From: Bdellovibrio bacteriovorus W
Lineage (GTDB): Bacteria > Bdellovibrionota > Bdellovibrionia > Bdellovibrionales > Bdellovibrionaceae
Assembly (NCBI GenBank): GCA_000525675.1
Contig: CP002190.1
Location: forward strand, 2,108,001-2,172,000
Direction of reading: 5' to 3'
DNA: 64,000 bases
The notes beneath the pieces are model-generated. The model did not search any database. It was not told where the DNA came from and worked only from the letters and a program-made list of their open reading frames with translations. A program made the position numbers and the translations under genes. This document shows positions 51,587-59,564 of the stretch, piece after piece; positions within the stretch are counted from its first letter, which is position 1; each line of letters opens with the position of its first letter.

Positions 51587-51994
51587 TATAGCGTAAAAGT
51601 TAACCCAGCAGATTTATTTCAGAGCCTTGGCGAGCCCACTCGCTTGCGAATTATTCGCCTTGCAGTCAGCCTCCCCAAGGAAGAGTTTTGTTTATGCGAT
51701 CTCAAAGATGCACTTCAAGATTTAGAGTCTAATATATCTCGACACCTTAAAGTCTTACGCCAGTGCGGGCTTTTAACTGCCGAAAAAGAAGGTAGATGGG
51801 TTTATCATCGCCTAGTACCTTCCAAAGCCATCGAGCCATTTTATACTCTTGTAAAAACCTTATCTGACCAAGACGGTGTATACGCAGAAGACCTTCTCAG
51901 AATGAAATCCGAGCTAAAAAAACGCAACTCAGACCGGTGCCGCAAAAGCATCAGTGAACAAAGCGAACAGCGCATAGAAAGAAAGAGAAGATAA
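51584..51994 (+). CDS. ArsR/SmtB-family metal-sensing repressor
   Basis: The likely start is the ATG at 51584, inside the operator (MYSVKVNPADLFQSL); the frame is open from TTG 51566. The winged helix is FQSLGEPTRLRIIRLAV, ESNISRHLKVLRQCGLLTAEKEGRWVYHRL. EEFCLCDLKDAL contains CxC (Cys-Leu-Cys), the As(III)/Sb(III) sensing site of ArsR. It is followed by the RND efflux genes with 4 bases between, so it should repress them. The basic tail (KRNSDRCRKSI, then RIERKRR) is unusual. Confidence 0.9.
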   Translation: MYSVKVNPADLFQSLGEPTRLRIIRLAVSLPKEEFCLCDLKDALQDLESNISRHLKVLRQCGLLTAEKEGRWVYHRLVPSKAIEPFYTLVKTLSDQDGVYAEDLLRMKSELKKRNSDRCRKSISEQSEQRIERKRR

Positions 51995-51998
51995 CTAA

Positions 51999-53207
51999 AT
52001 GAAACTAATCATGAGTGCATTAGTTATAGTGGGCCTCTCTACTACTGGGCAAGCAGCACAAGATCTTTGCCCCACCAAAATACAAACAGCGAACGAGTTT
52101 TATAGATGCGCTCTTTCAAAAGATCCCTCACTGACCTCACTTGAGTTTAGAAATGCTGAAAGGGAAGGCCGTGATGCCGAAGCCCGCCAAATCTCAAATC
52201 CTATTGGAGAGGCCGACTTGGGGTTTGGCTCAGAAGGAAAGCAAACTCTTTCTCTCATACAGCCTCTTCAATTAGGAGGAAAAAGGTCTGCTCGCATTCA
52301 ACTTGCAAACTCTGAAAACAAATCCTCAATAATTGAAGATCAATTAAACTCATCCGCCACGGCGACTGCTATCGCCTTAAATCTTGTTCGTCATCGTCAT
52401 ATTGAAGCGAAACGTACACTACTTGTCGAAATGCGATCCTCTCTTGAAAACATGACTTCTCGTTTAAAGAACAAAGCGGTACGCACACCCGAGGAGAGAA
52501 CTGCTTCTACGATTTTTTCTATGCAGAAGACAGTTCTTGATACTCAGGTGCTTTCCCTAACTAAAGAACTACGCGAAGTAAAAACTCAGCTAGAGTCTTC
52601 TATTGGGCGCAAGCTTGGTAGCGCTGAAATTCTTTCCTCTAAAGAAAAGAAAGATTGGCCTGCAATATCTCCAGATCAAATGAAATCCTCATTTGGCTCT
52701 CAGCTTGCCGAGGCTTCGATTGAAAAAAATCGTGCAGAAGTGAAGCTTGAAGAATCAAATGCGTGGCCTGAAATAGCTATTGGCCCCCAAGCCGAACGCC
52801 ATAGTGATGGCGAAACTTCTTGGGGTGCGAAGCTCGAATTCACGATGCCTATATTTAATTTAAATGGAGGCGCTAAACAACGAGCTCGCGCGCAGCTCTC
52901 CAGAGCAGAAGCTCTCTCAGCACTTACAAAAATTCGTGAACAAGCCGCACTTGAACAGCTTATCGAACAATATAAGATTCTTGCTGAGTTTTTCAAAAAA
53001 ACGCCGTCGCAAATGGCAGTCGTGGGATCAATATCAGAGTCTTTAAAGCTCTTTTCACGTGGACTTGTTCAGCCCTCCGCAATTATTGAAACATATCGCT
53101 CCACTCTCGAAGCGCTTGAAGCTATCCAACAAAAAGAATTAGAAATCTATGAAGCATATTGGACCATTCATTCACAAATGGGCCATTTTCCACGGGAGTT
53201 TCAATGA
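51999..53207 (+). CDS. TolC/CzcC-type outer-membrane factor of RND pump
   Basis: A 402-aa protein with a signal peptide (MKLIMSALVIVGLSTTGQAA) and the long amphipathic helices of outer-membrane efflux proteins, for example NAEREGRDAEARQISNP, then KRSARIQLANSENKSS and EQAALEQLIEQYKILAEF. LIQPLQLGGKRSARI is typical of CzcC/CusC-type proteins (QPxxxGGKR). It lets metal leave the cell through the outer membrane. The stop overlaps the start of the short adaptor gene by 4 bases. Confidence 0.86.
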   Translation: MKLIMSALVIVGLSTTGQAAQDLCPTKIQTANEFYRCALSKDPSLTSLEFRNAEREGRDAEARQISNPIGEADLGFGSEGKQTLSLIQPLQLGGKRSARIQLANSENKSSIIEDQLNSSATATAIALNLVRHRHIEAKRTLLVEMRSSLENMTSRLKNKAVRTPEERTASTIFSMQKTVLDTQVLSLTKELREVKTQLESSIGRKLGSAEILSSKEKKDWPAISPDQMKSSFGSQLAEASIEKNRAEVKLEESNAWPEIAIGPQAERHSDGETSWGAKLEFTMPIFNLNGGAKQRARAQLSRAEALSALTKIREQAALEQLIEQYKILAEFFKKTPSQMAVVGSISESLKLFSRGLVQPSAIIETYRSTLEALEAIQQKELEIYEAYWTIHSQMGHFPREFQ

Positions 53208-53629
53208 AGCACATACTCATTTCCCTTATGTTTTTAACTAGCCTTGCCTCCGCTAGTGGAGAGGCCGAGGGTGGCAAAGAACGTATAGGTCCTGGAAAAG
53301 CTGTAATAGCTGCTGACGAAAAAAGTGGCTTTAAGCTATCCGACAAAGCCATTAAAAATCTGATGCTTCAATTTATGCCAGTGACATCATCGACTCTCAC
53401 TGTCTCCTCTACATCGCTAGTTCGTTTTCAAGACTTCATAGCAATTTATCGCTACCGTGATGGCTGGTTCAGAATGGTTGAGATTGAACCTAAGTTTCAG
53501 AACGGCCTTGCAACCTTTAGCTCAAAAGAGCTACAGCCCGGAGATCAAGTTATCATTCAAAATGGTAGTCTTTTACGAGTCGTGGAATTAGACGTATTTG
53601 GCCCTGAGGCAGATGCCTGCGTAGATTAG
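53204..53629 (+). CDS. short periplasmic adaptor-like protein of the RND pump
   Basis: The ATG at 53204 gives 141 aa with a signal peptide (MKHILISLMFLTSLASASG). The mature part is FKLSDKAIKNLMLQFMPV, VRFQDFIAIYRYRDGWFRMVEIEPKF and LQPGDQVIIQNGSLLRVVELDVF. The last two segments resemble the membrane-proximal beta domain of CusB/CzcB adaptors. The lipoyl and alpha-hairpin parts that contact TolC are absent; a normal adaptor has 380-520 aa. It overlaps the factor gene upstream and the pump gene begins 9 bases after. Function as a minimal adaptor is inferred from position. Confidence 0.62.
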   Translation: MKHILISLMFLTSLASASGEAEGGKERIGPGKAVIAADEKSGFKLSDKAIKNLMLQFMPVTSSTLTVSSTSLVRFQDFIAIYRYRDGWFRMVEIEPKFQNGLATFSSKELQPGDQVIIQNGSLLRVVELDVFGPEADACVD

Positions 53630-53638
53630 GAATATCTA

Positions 53639-56600
53639 GTGAATAAGATTATCTATTTTTCTGTATACCATCGAGGCATCGTTCTCTTCCTAACAGCTCT
53701 ACTTGTGTTCTTTGGCTGGTATAGCTTCACACATCTTTCCATTGATGCCGTTCCCGACATCACCAACAACCAAGTCCAAGTTTTCGCCGAGGTCAGTGGC
53801 CTCTCTGCGGAAGAGGTGGAGAGGTCTTTAACTTTTCCTATTGAAAATTCTATGGGTGGAGTTTCAGGTGTCACACAAGTTCGCTCACTCAGTCGCTTCG
53901 GACTTTCTGTAGTGACTGTTGTGTTCGAGGACAAGGCAGATATATATCGCGCTCGGCAGTTAGTCTCAGAACGACTCCAATCAATTTCCTCTGAACTCCC
54001 TCAAGGAGTCAAACCTAAGCTTGGCCCTATTACAACGGGCCTTGGCGAGATCTTTTTCTATGCTTTGAGCTACGATCCCGACACTCGCACCGAAAATGAT
54101 AACAACCTTGAAGCACTAATGGATCTTAGGTCCGCTCAAGAGTGGCTAATTAAACCAAGGCTTCTCACCGTACCAGGTGTCGCAGAAATTAACACTATCG
54201 GTGGTTTTGAAAAGCAGTTTCACGTTATTCCAGATCCAGAGAAGCTTCGCAAATATGGCGTTAGCTTTTCGATGCTTGTTGATGCCCTCTCTCAAACTAA
54301 TCAGAACGTCGGTGGCGGCTACGTTCAACAATCTGGGGAGCAATTTGTCGTTCAAGGACAAGGATTACTCTCCGATTTAGACGATATTAGAAACACCCCA
54401 CTTCGTCCTCTAAACTCACTTACCATGTTGCAAATCAAAGATGTTGCAACGGTAAAGTTAGCTTCAGAGCTTCGTACAGGTGCTGCTCTAGTCCGAGGAA
54501 AAGAGGCAGTCCTTGGCACTGCAATGATGCTTCTGGGTGAGAACAGCCGAGATGTTAGTGATCGTGTTGCCGAAAAACTTAATGAAATTTCTAAAACACT
54601 TCCTCAAGGTATAAAAGTAGAAGTTCTTTACGATCGTTCTGATCTTGTTAATAAAACTCTGGGAACTATTGAACACAATCTTCTAACCGGAGCAGCCCTC
54701 GTCGTAGTCATTCTTTTGCTCTTACTTGGAAACTTACGAGCAGCCCTTATTACAGCAGTGGTGATTCCTTTTTCTCTTCTTCTGACTTTTATTTTAATGA
54801 AGAGATTTGGAATCTCAGGAAACCTATTAAGCTTAGGTGCTCTAGATTTCGGAATTATTGTTGATGGTGCCGTAATAGTTTTAGACCATTGTGTAAGACG
54901 CCTTCATGAAGCAGGAAAAACCCTTGGCCGTAAGCTATCTCCCGAAGAGGTAAAAAAGTTGGTCTTTGAAGCGACGGTCGAAATTCGAACGGCTGCTGGC
55001 TTTGGAGAGCTTATCGTTATTGTTGCATTTCTCCCAGTCCTTGCGTTAAGCGGCATTGAGGGGAAGATGTTCCAACCGATGGCTGCCACATTTGCCATTG
55101 CAGTGTTCTGCGCTCTTGCATTGTCGTTCACCACCGTCCCTGCACTCGCAAGTATTTTTCTCGGTGGTCGCATGAAAGAGCATGATCCGTGGCTCATGCG
55201 CAAAGCAGAGCAACTGTATAAGCCGATTTTTAATTGGGCCGTAAATTTTAAATTAGCAACCGTAAGCATTGGTGTCGTTGCGATACTTATCGGAGGATTC
55301 CTATTTAGCCGTCTCGGTGGGGAATTCCTTCCTCAAATGGATGAAGCATCAAGAGCTTTACAGTTTGTTCGCCCAGTAAACATTTCTCTCGATCAGGCTA
55401 TTATTCTTCAGGAAAAATCAGAGCAACTTATAAATGAGTTCCCACAAGTTCAGGCCGTCTTTAGCCGTATTGGGACTGCTGAAGTAGCGACTGACCCAAT
55501 GGGCGTTAATCTCTCCGACACATTCATAACTTTTAAAGAACGAAACCAGTGGCCAAAAGGGAATGGATCACCTAGGACATGGGGCGAGATCACTAAAGCT
55601 ATTGTAGATCGCCTAGAGGAGGAGATACCCGGCCAACGTGTCCTTGTGAGCCAGCCAATTCAAATGCGCTTTAATGAATTATTAGAAGGCACCCGCGCAG
55701 ACGTTTCCGTTAAAATCTTTGGCGATGACTTTGAATCTTTAGTTGAAACCTCTCAAAAAATTGCTGAGGTTATTCGCACTGTGCCGGGGGCTGGTGATGC
55801 GGAAACCGAGCTTCAAGGTACGTCTCCCGTTTTAAAAATAATACCGAACCAAGAGCTGCTCGCATCTCTGGGTATTCCTAAAAATGAAGTTCTTGAAACT
55901 GTCCGAATTGCACTAGGCGGAGAGGACGTCGGCTACATTTATGAAGGCGTAAGACGATTTCCGATTGTGGTTAGATTAGATGAGCAGCACCGCTCTGACC
56001 TTTCGTCAATCCGCGCTCTGCCTGTTGAGCTGGGCGAAAGAACACTTGCTCCTCTGAGTCAGGCAGCAACAATTGAATTTGATGAAGGCTACGGAACTAT
56101 CAATCGAGAACAGGCAAAGCGTCGCGTGGCAGTTCTTGTGAACCCTCGTGGAGTTGACACCGAGTCCTTTGTTCGAAGTGCTCAAGAGAAAGTTACACGC
56201 GAAGTAAAGCTACCAGAAGGAACTTACATAGAGTGGGGTGGAAACTTCCAAAACCTTATTCATGCGCGAGATCGTCTTCTCGTTTTTGCGCCACTAGCAA
56301 TCTTCTTAGTTCTCGCAATGGTCTACTTCGCCTTCGGAAGCGTCACTGAAACTCTCATAGTTTTCCTTGGCGTTCCTTTTGCTCTTGTTGGAGGCGTGAT
56401 AGGCCTTATGGCGAATGGGCTTCCTTTTAGTATCTCAGCAGGTGTAGGATTTATTGCGCTATCTGGGATCGCGGTTTTAAACGGAGTCGTGCTTGTTAAT
56501 TGCTTTAACGATCTTCGCAAAAAGGGATTACATGGTTTAGAACTAGTTTCAAAAGGTACACTTTTACGCTTACGTCCCGTACTTATGACGGCACTCGTAG

Positions 56601-56812
56601 CCATCTTTGGCTTCGTCCCTATGATGCTATCGACCGGAGTTGGAGCAGAAGTTCAACGCCCGCTCGCCTCGGTAATTATTGGAGGACTTATTTCTTCAAC
56701 AATACTCACACTCTTTGTGCTCCCAGTGCTTATATTGATGTTTGAAAGATTCATTGGTGTAACAAAAAGTCGAAGCTCTTTAAGTTCCTCATCAATAGAA
56801 GCCAATAGTTAG
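53639..56812 (+). CDS. heavy-metal RND efflux pump, CzcA/CusA family
   Basis: A 1057-aa inner-membrane pump with 12 helices and two large periplasmic loops. The N-terminal FLTALLVFFGWYSFTHLSIDAVPDITNNQVQVFAEVSGLSAEEVERSLTFP is the HME-RND hallmark. The proton relay in TM4 reads GALDFGIIVDGAVIVLDH: Asp-Phe-Gly, then Asp, then Asp where CzcA has Glu. Substrate may be Co/Zn/Cd or a soft metal; the ArsR-type regulator does not settle it. GTG start. It ends 12 bases before the CDF gene. Confidence 0.93.
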   Translation: MNKIIYFSVYHRGIVLFLTALLVFFGWYSFTHLSIDAVPDITNNQVQVFAEVSGLSAEEVERSLTFPIENSMGGVSGVTQVRSLSRFGLSVVTVVFEDKADIYRARQLVSERLQSISSELPQGVKPKLGPITTGLGEIFFYALSYDPDTRTENDNNLEALMDLRSAQEWLIKPRLLTVPGVAEINTIGGFEKQFHVIPDPEKLRKYGVSFSMLVDALSQTNQNVGGGYVQQSGEQFVVQGQGLLSDLDDIRNTPLRPLNSLTMLQIKDVATVKLASELRTGAALVRGKEAVLGTAMMLLGENSRDVSDRVAEKLNEISKTLPQGIKVEVLYDRSDLVNKTLGTIEHNLLTGAALVVVILLLLLGNLRAALITAVVIPFSLLLTFILMKRFGISGNLLSLGALDFGIIVDGAVIVLDHCVRRLHEAGKTLGRKLSPEEVKKLVFEATVEIRTAAGFGELIVIVAFLPVLALSGIEGKMFQPMAATFAIAVFCALALSFTTVPALASIFLGGRMKEHDPWLMRKAEQLYKPIFNWAVNFKLATVSIGVVAILIGGFLFSRLGGEFLPQMDEASRALQFVRPVNISLDQAIILQEKSEQLINEFPQVQAVFSRIGTAEVATDPMGVNLSDTFITFKERNQWPKGNGSPRTWGEITKAIVDRLEEEIPGQRVLVSQPIQMRFNELLEGTRADVSVKIFGDDFESLVETSQKIAEVIRTVPGAGDAETELQGTSPVLKIIPNQELLASLGIPKNEVLETVRIALGGEDVGYIYEGVRRFPIVVRLDEQHRSDLSSIRALPVELGERTLAPLSQAATIEFDEGYGTINREQAKRRVAVLVNPRGVDTESFVRSAQEKVTREVKLPEGTYIEWGGNFQNLIHARDRLLVFAPLAIFLVLAMVYFAFGSVTETLIVFLGVPFALVGGVIGLMANGLPFSISAGVGFIALSGIAVLNGVVLVNCFNDLRKKGLHGLELVSKGTLLRLRPVLMTALVAIFGFVPMMLSTGVGAEVQRPLASVIIGGLISSTILTLFVLPVLILMFERFIGVTKSRSSLSSSSIEANS

Positions 56813-56824
56813 TAAGGAAGAAGA

Positions 56825-57670
56825 ATGAAAAGGACAACCTTCTTCGTACCAAAAATGGATTGCCCTTCTGAAGAGCAAATGATTCGTCAAACACTTTCTG
56901 ATGAATCATCAATTAAAGGTCTTTTCTTTGATCTTCAAAGTCGCCAAGTCGAAATCTATCACTCTATGGATGACTCTACTCTTTTGACCCGTATGGAACG
57001 TCTTGGACTTGGGGCACAACATAGAGACACCGAAATAGCTGATTCTGAAGAAGTTGAGAAGAGGTTAAATTCTAGTGGCAGCACTCAAGCGCGCGATCTT
57101 TGGATTCTTTTAAGTCTTAATTTCTTAATGTTTCTCGTCGAAGTTGGCGCAGGCGTATATTCCCAATCAATGGGGCTTATTGCTGATGGGTTGGATATGT
57201 TAGCCGATGCAGCTGTGTATGGAATTAGCCTTTATGCAGTCGGAAGACTTGCGCGAACTAAAGCTAAAACTGCCCTTGTCAGTGGATTTGCACAACTCTT
57301 CCTAGCTCTGATTGCTCTTTACGAATTAACGGAACGAGTGTTTGTGGGTTCACATCCCGTTTCAGGCTACATGATGGGTTTTTCATTGCTGGCTCTTGCA
57401 GTGAACGCAGGTTGTCTTCTTCTAATATCTCGCCATCGTCACGGCGACGTTCATATGAAAGCCAGTTGGATATTTTCAGCAAACGATGTGGTTGCCAATG
57501 TTGGAGTAATCATAGCGGGTGCTTTAGTTTGGTGGCTTGATCGCTCTTGGCCTGATTTACTTATCGGTGCTATTATCGCCACGATTGTTATTCGTGGCGC
57601 TTTTAAAATCATCCGCCTGTCATTGGCGGAGTTACGCGATCTGCCTCATTCATCAAAAAAATATTCATAG
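56825..57670 (+). CDS. cation diffusion facilitator transporter with N-terminal metal-binding domain
   Basis: A 281-aa protein. Residues 1-60 resemble an HMA-like domain with one Cys in the loop (VPKMDCPSEEQMIRQTL). Then come six membrane helices of CDF type: LWILLSLNFLMFLVEVGAGVYSQSMGLIADGLDMLADAAVYGISLYAV, with the Asp residues for metal binding in TM2 (ADGLDMLADA), and ANDVVANVGVIIAGALVWW in TM5. Probably exports Zn/Co/Fe. It shares the ArsR-controlled operon with the RND pump. The C-terminal cytoplasmic domain of many CDF proteins is very short here. Confidence 0.85.
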   Translation: MKRTTFFVPKMDCPSEEQMIRQTLSDESSIKGLFFDLQSRQVEIYHSMDDSTLLTRMERLGLGAQHRDTEIADSEEVEKRLNSSGSTQARDLWILLSLNFLMFLVEVGAGVYSQSMGLIADGLDMLADAAVYGISLYAVGRLARTKAKTALVSGFAQLFLALIALYELTERVFVGSHPVSGYMMGFSLLALAVNAGCLLLISRHRHGDVHMKASWIFSANDVVANVGVIIAGALVWWLDRSWPDLLIGAIIATIVIRGAFKIIRLSLAELRDLPHSSKKYS

Positions 57671-57714
57671 ACTTCTGATTTAATAGAACTCTATGTGCTT
57701 ATAGATATTTTTCT

Positions 57715-58017
57715 TCATTTTATTAGGTCTGCATACTTTGTCTCAATCTCACCTATCTTTTGCATCACTTCTGCGTGCATCTTCATCTGCAATTTCTCAT
57801 TTCCTGGCGGCAACTGAGGCAACATATGCCCCATCGCTCCTCCCTGCATCATGCGACTACACGAACTCATCATGTCCATCATTCCCATCATATTCATGCC
57901 TTCCATTGAATGAGTGGAGACTGAGGGTTTCTTCTGACCTTGCGCTGAAGCCACACTTATGGCGCCATTGTTCAGAATAAACACAATAGCAAAAATAGCA
58001 AAAATTTTCGTTTTCAT
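57715..58017 (-). CDS. Met-rich periplasmic metal-binding protein
   Basis: A 100-aa protein with a signal peptide (MKTKIFAIFAIVFILNNGAISVASAQ). The mature part has HSMEGMNMMGMMDMMSSCSRMMQGGAMGHMLPQLP, a Met-rich block with one Cys and two His, suited for Cu(I) binding. The end is helical (KLQMKMHAEVMQKIGEIETKYADLI). It resembles small copper chaperones of Gram-negative copper loci in composition only. It converges with the CDF gene. Confidence 0.7.
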   Translation of the reverse strand: MKTKIFAIFAIVFILNNGAISVASAQGQKKPSVSTHSMEGMNMMGMMDMMSSCSRMMQGGAMGHMLPQLPPGNEKLQMKMHAEVMQKIGEIETKYADLIK

Positions 58018-58159
58018 GACAACCTCTCTATGTTGATACGATTCTACTCTTAAGCAATAACTTCAACAACAAGCCCTACCGTTGTTATTTGTCAGCTTAT
58101 CACGCTCTTAGAAAATAGCTCCGTAGTCTAAAGTCTTTGGACTTATCATATAAAGGAAC

Positions 58160-58372
58160 TCAGTTCCCTTCTTTGACATCTTTCTGACTTAATTTGCGAG
58201 AACCTTGGTCATTGTTTAAAAACTTGGGAGAACCCCAAGTCTCTGTTCGCGATTCATAGATGAGCTTTGCCTGAGCTTTCAGGATACCGCGATGGATGTC
58301 GTCAATGTGATAGGCCCCAGTCCAAACTGAAATAATCCCGACACTCCAGAAAATTAAATTCGATAAATTCAT
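58160..58372 (-). CDS. small single-pass membrane protein
   Basis: A 70-aa protein with an N-terminal membrane segment (MNLSNLIFWSVGIISVWTGAYH) and a polar tail. No family recognised. It overlaps the recombinase-domain gene by 4 bases (ATGA), which argues that it is real and translated with it. Confidence 0.5.
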   Translation of the reverse strand: MNLSNLIFWSVGIISVWTGAYHIDDIHRGILKAQAKLIYESRTETWGSPKFLNNDQGSRKLSQKDVKEGN

Positions 58373-59118
58373 TTCATTCCTCGTTTCTTTTTAGTTTTGT
58401 TATTTGGTAAAATTATTCCTTTTAAGAAGTCATCAGATAGGTGAAGTTTGCCTTGTCGAAGGACAATAGCGTCGGCTTCAAAGCGTTTGATGATGCTTTT
58501 AATAACCCCATAGCTCCATGCTTTTCCAGTTCGAGATTTCAAGCCCCGTTCCTCAAGCTTATTTAAAATGGACATTCTAGACTCATCATTGTTCCAGAGC
58601 TTATGTAGAAGCAGAAGGGTGGGATACTCTTTGGGTTCCGGCACGACTTCCCCCAAAAGAAAACAAAAGCCGTAGGGGGGACGTGCTCCAGTCCTTTTAT
58701 GACCTTTGCGCCACCTGTCGTAAGGAACTGCATTTGATACTCTGATCGGTCGCTTTTGAAGCTTTTTGGCCTTCCAAATTGTCGTCCTTTTTAAGCTTGT
58801 ATGATTAGAAATTTCGGATAAAGATAGGTTGATGTTTTCAAAAGAAGCAATTTCCTCAGAAATTCGACTTAACGAAAAACAACTAAACTCAATAATATCA
58901 TGCACTTGAGAAAAGTTGCGCATTGGGCTGGTCGGGCATCCATTTAAATCAATGCGCAATTTTCCGAACAGCAGACTCAAATCCGATCCTGTAGCCCTCA
59001 TGGGCTCCGCGGGAGGGATTTCTGCGCCCACAATCTGTAACTTAGCTACTTTTCCCACAGACTCTTTTTCAAAATGGTGGCGTTCCTGCGCTTCCGAAGT
59101 ATGAAAAAGAACCTGCAA
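58369..59118 (-). CDS. recombinase-domain protein without serine catalytic domain
   Basis: A 249-aa protein. The C-terminal 115 residues read KGHKRTGARPPYGFCFLLGEVVPEPKEYPTLLLLHKLWNNDESRMSILNKLEERGLKSRTGKAWSYGVIKSIIKRF, the Recombinase domain of large serine recombinases, which binds DNA. The N-terminal 120 residues do not contain the resolvase catalytic Ser motif; instead there is an HTH-like SLSEISNHTSLKRTTIWKAKKL. It is therefore either a DNA-binding derivative or a separate class. The gene lies inside the metal block, opposite to the CDF gene. Confidence 0.7.
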   Translation of the reverse strand: MQVLFHTSEAQERHHFEKESVGKVAKLQIVGAEIPPAEPMRATGSDLSLLFGKLRIDLNGCPTSPMRNFSQVHDIIEFSCFSLSRISEEIASFENINLSLSEISNHTSLKRTTIWKAKKLQKRPIRVSNAVPYDRWRKGHKRTGARPPYGFCFLLGEVVPEPKEYPTLLLLHKLWNNDESRMSILNKLEERGLKSRTGKAWSYGVIKSIIKRFEADAIVLRQGKLHLSDDFLKGIILPNNKTKKKRGMK

Positions 59119-59163
59119 GTTCCCTTCAGAATAACGAACTTGAGTTTCCGGCCCTGGAGGCTG

Positions 59164-59535
59164 TTATTTTGTCTTCCCAGCAAGTTGCTTCATGTAGCGG
59201 TCAAAGTTCGAGCGGCTCTCGAAATATAGAACTGCTCCACGGTCATCGGCTGCGATTGTGGCCTTGGCCTTATCAACCGGCTTTTGAGTCAGAGGATCAG
59301 TTGCTGTTCTTGAAGTCATATCCGTTTGAATCGTTGCCTTACAATTTTCACAGCATCCGAAATAAGTCTTTCCATCTGCTTTGACTGGAATTTGAGGTCG
59401 AGTAAAGTGCATATTCGTCACCATGCAGACTTCTTCGTTTGGTACGACCTTCCAAGCTGAAGCCTTCGTCGTATCGGCTGTCGCAAAGGAACCTAGGGAA
59501 ATAACTGTCATAAATGCCATCAGAATTTTTATCAT
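59164..59535 (-). CDS. TRASH/YHS-like periplasmic metal protein
   Basis: A 123-aa protein with a signal peptide (MIKILMAFMTVISLGSFATA). The mature part EEVCMVTNMHFTRPQIPVKADGKTYFGCCENCKATI has a Cys in the first strand and a CCENC knuckle, the pattern of YHS/TRASH metal domains. A role in copper handling or sensing is inferred from its place next to the multicopper oxidase gene (29 bases). The ribosome site GAGAGGAAAG precedes the ATG. Confidence 0.8.
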   Translation of the reverse strand: MIKILMAFMTVISLGSFATADTTKASAWKVVPNEEVCMVTNMHFTRPQIPVKADGKTYFGCCENCKATIQTDMTSRTATDPLTQKPVDKAKATIAADDRGAVLYFESRSNFDRYMKQLAGKTK

Positions 59536-59564
59536 TTCTTTCCTCTCTTGTTCTATTTAAACCC

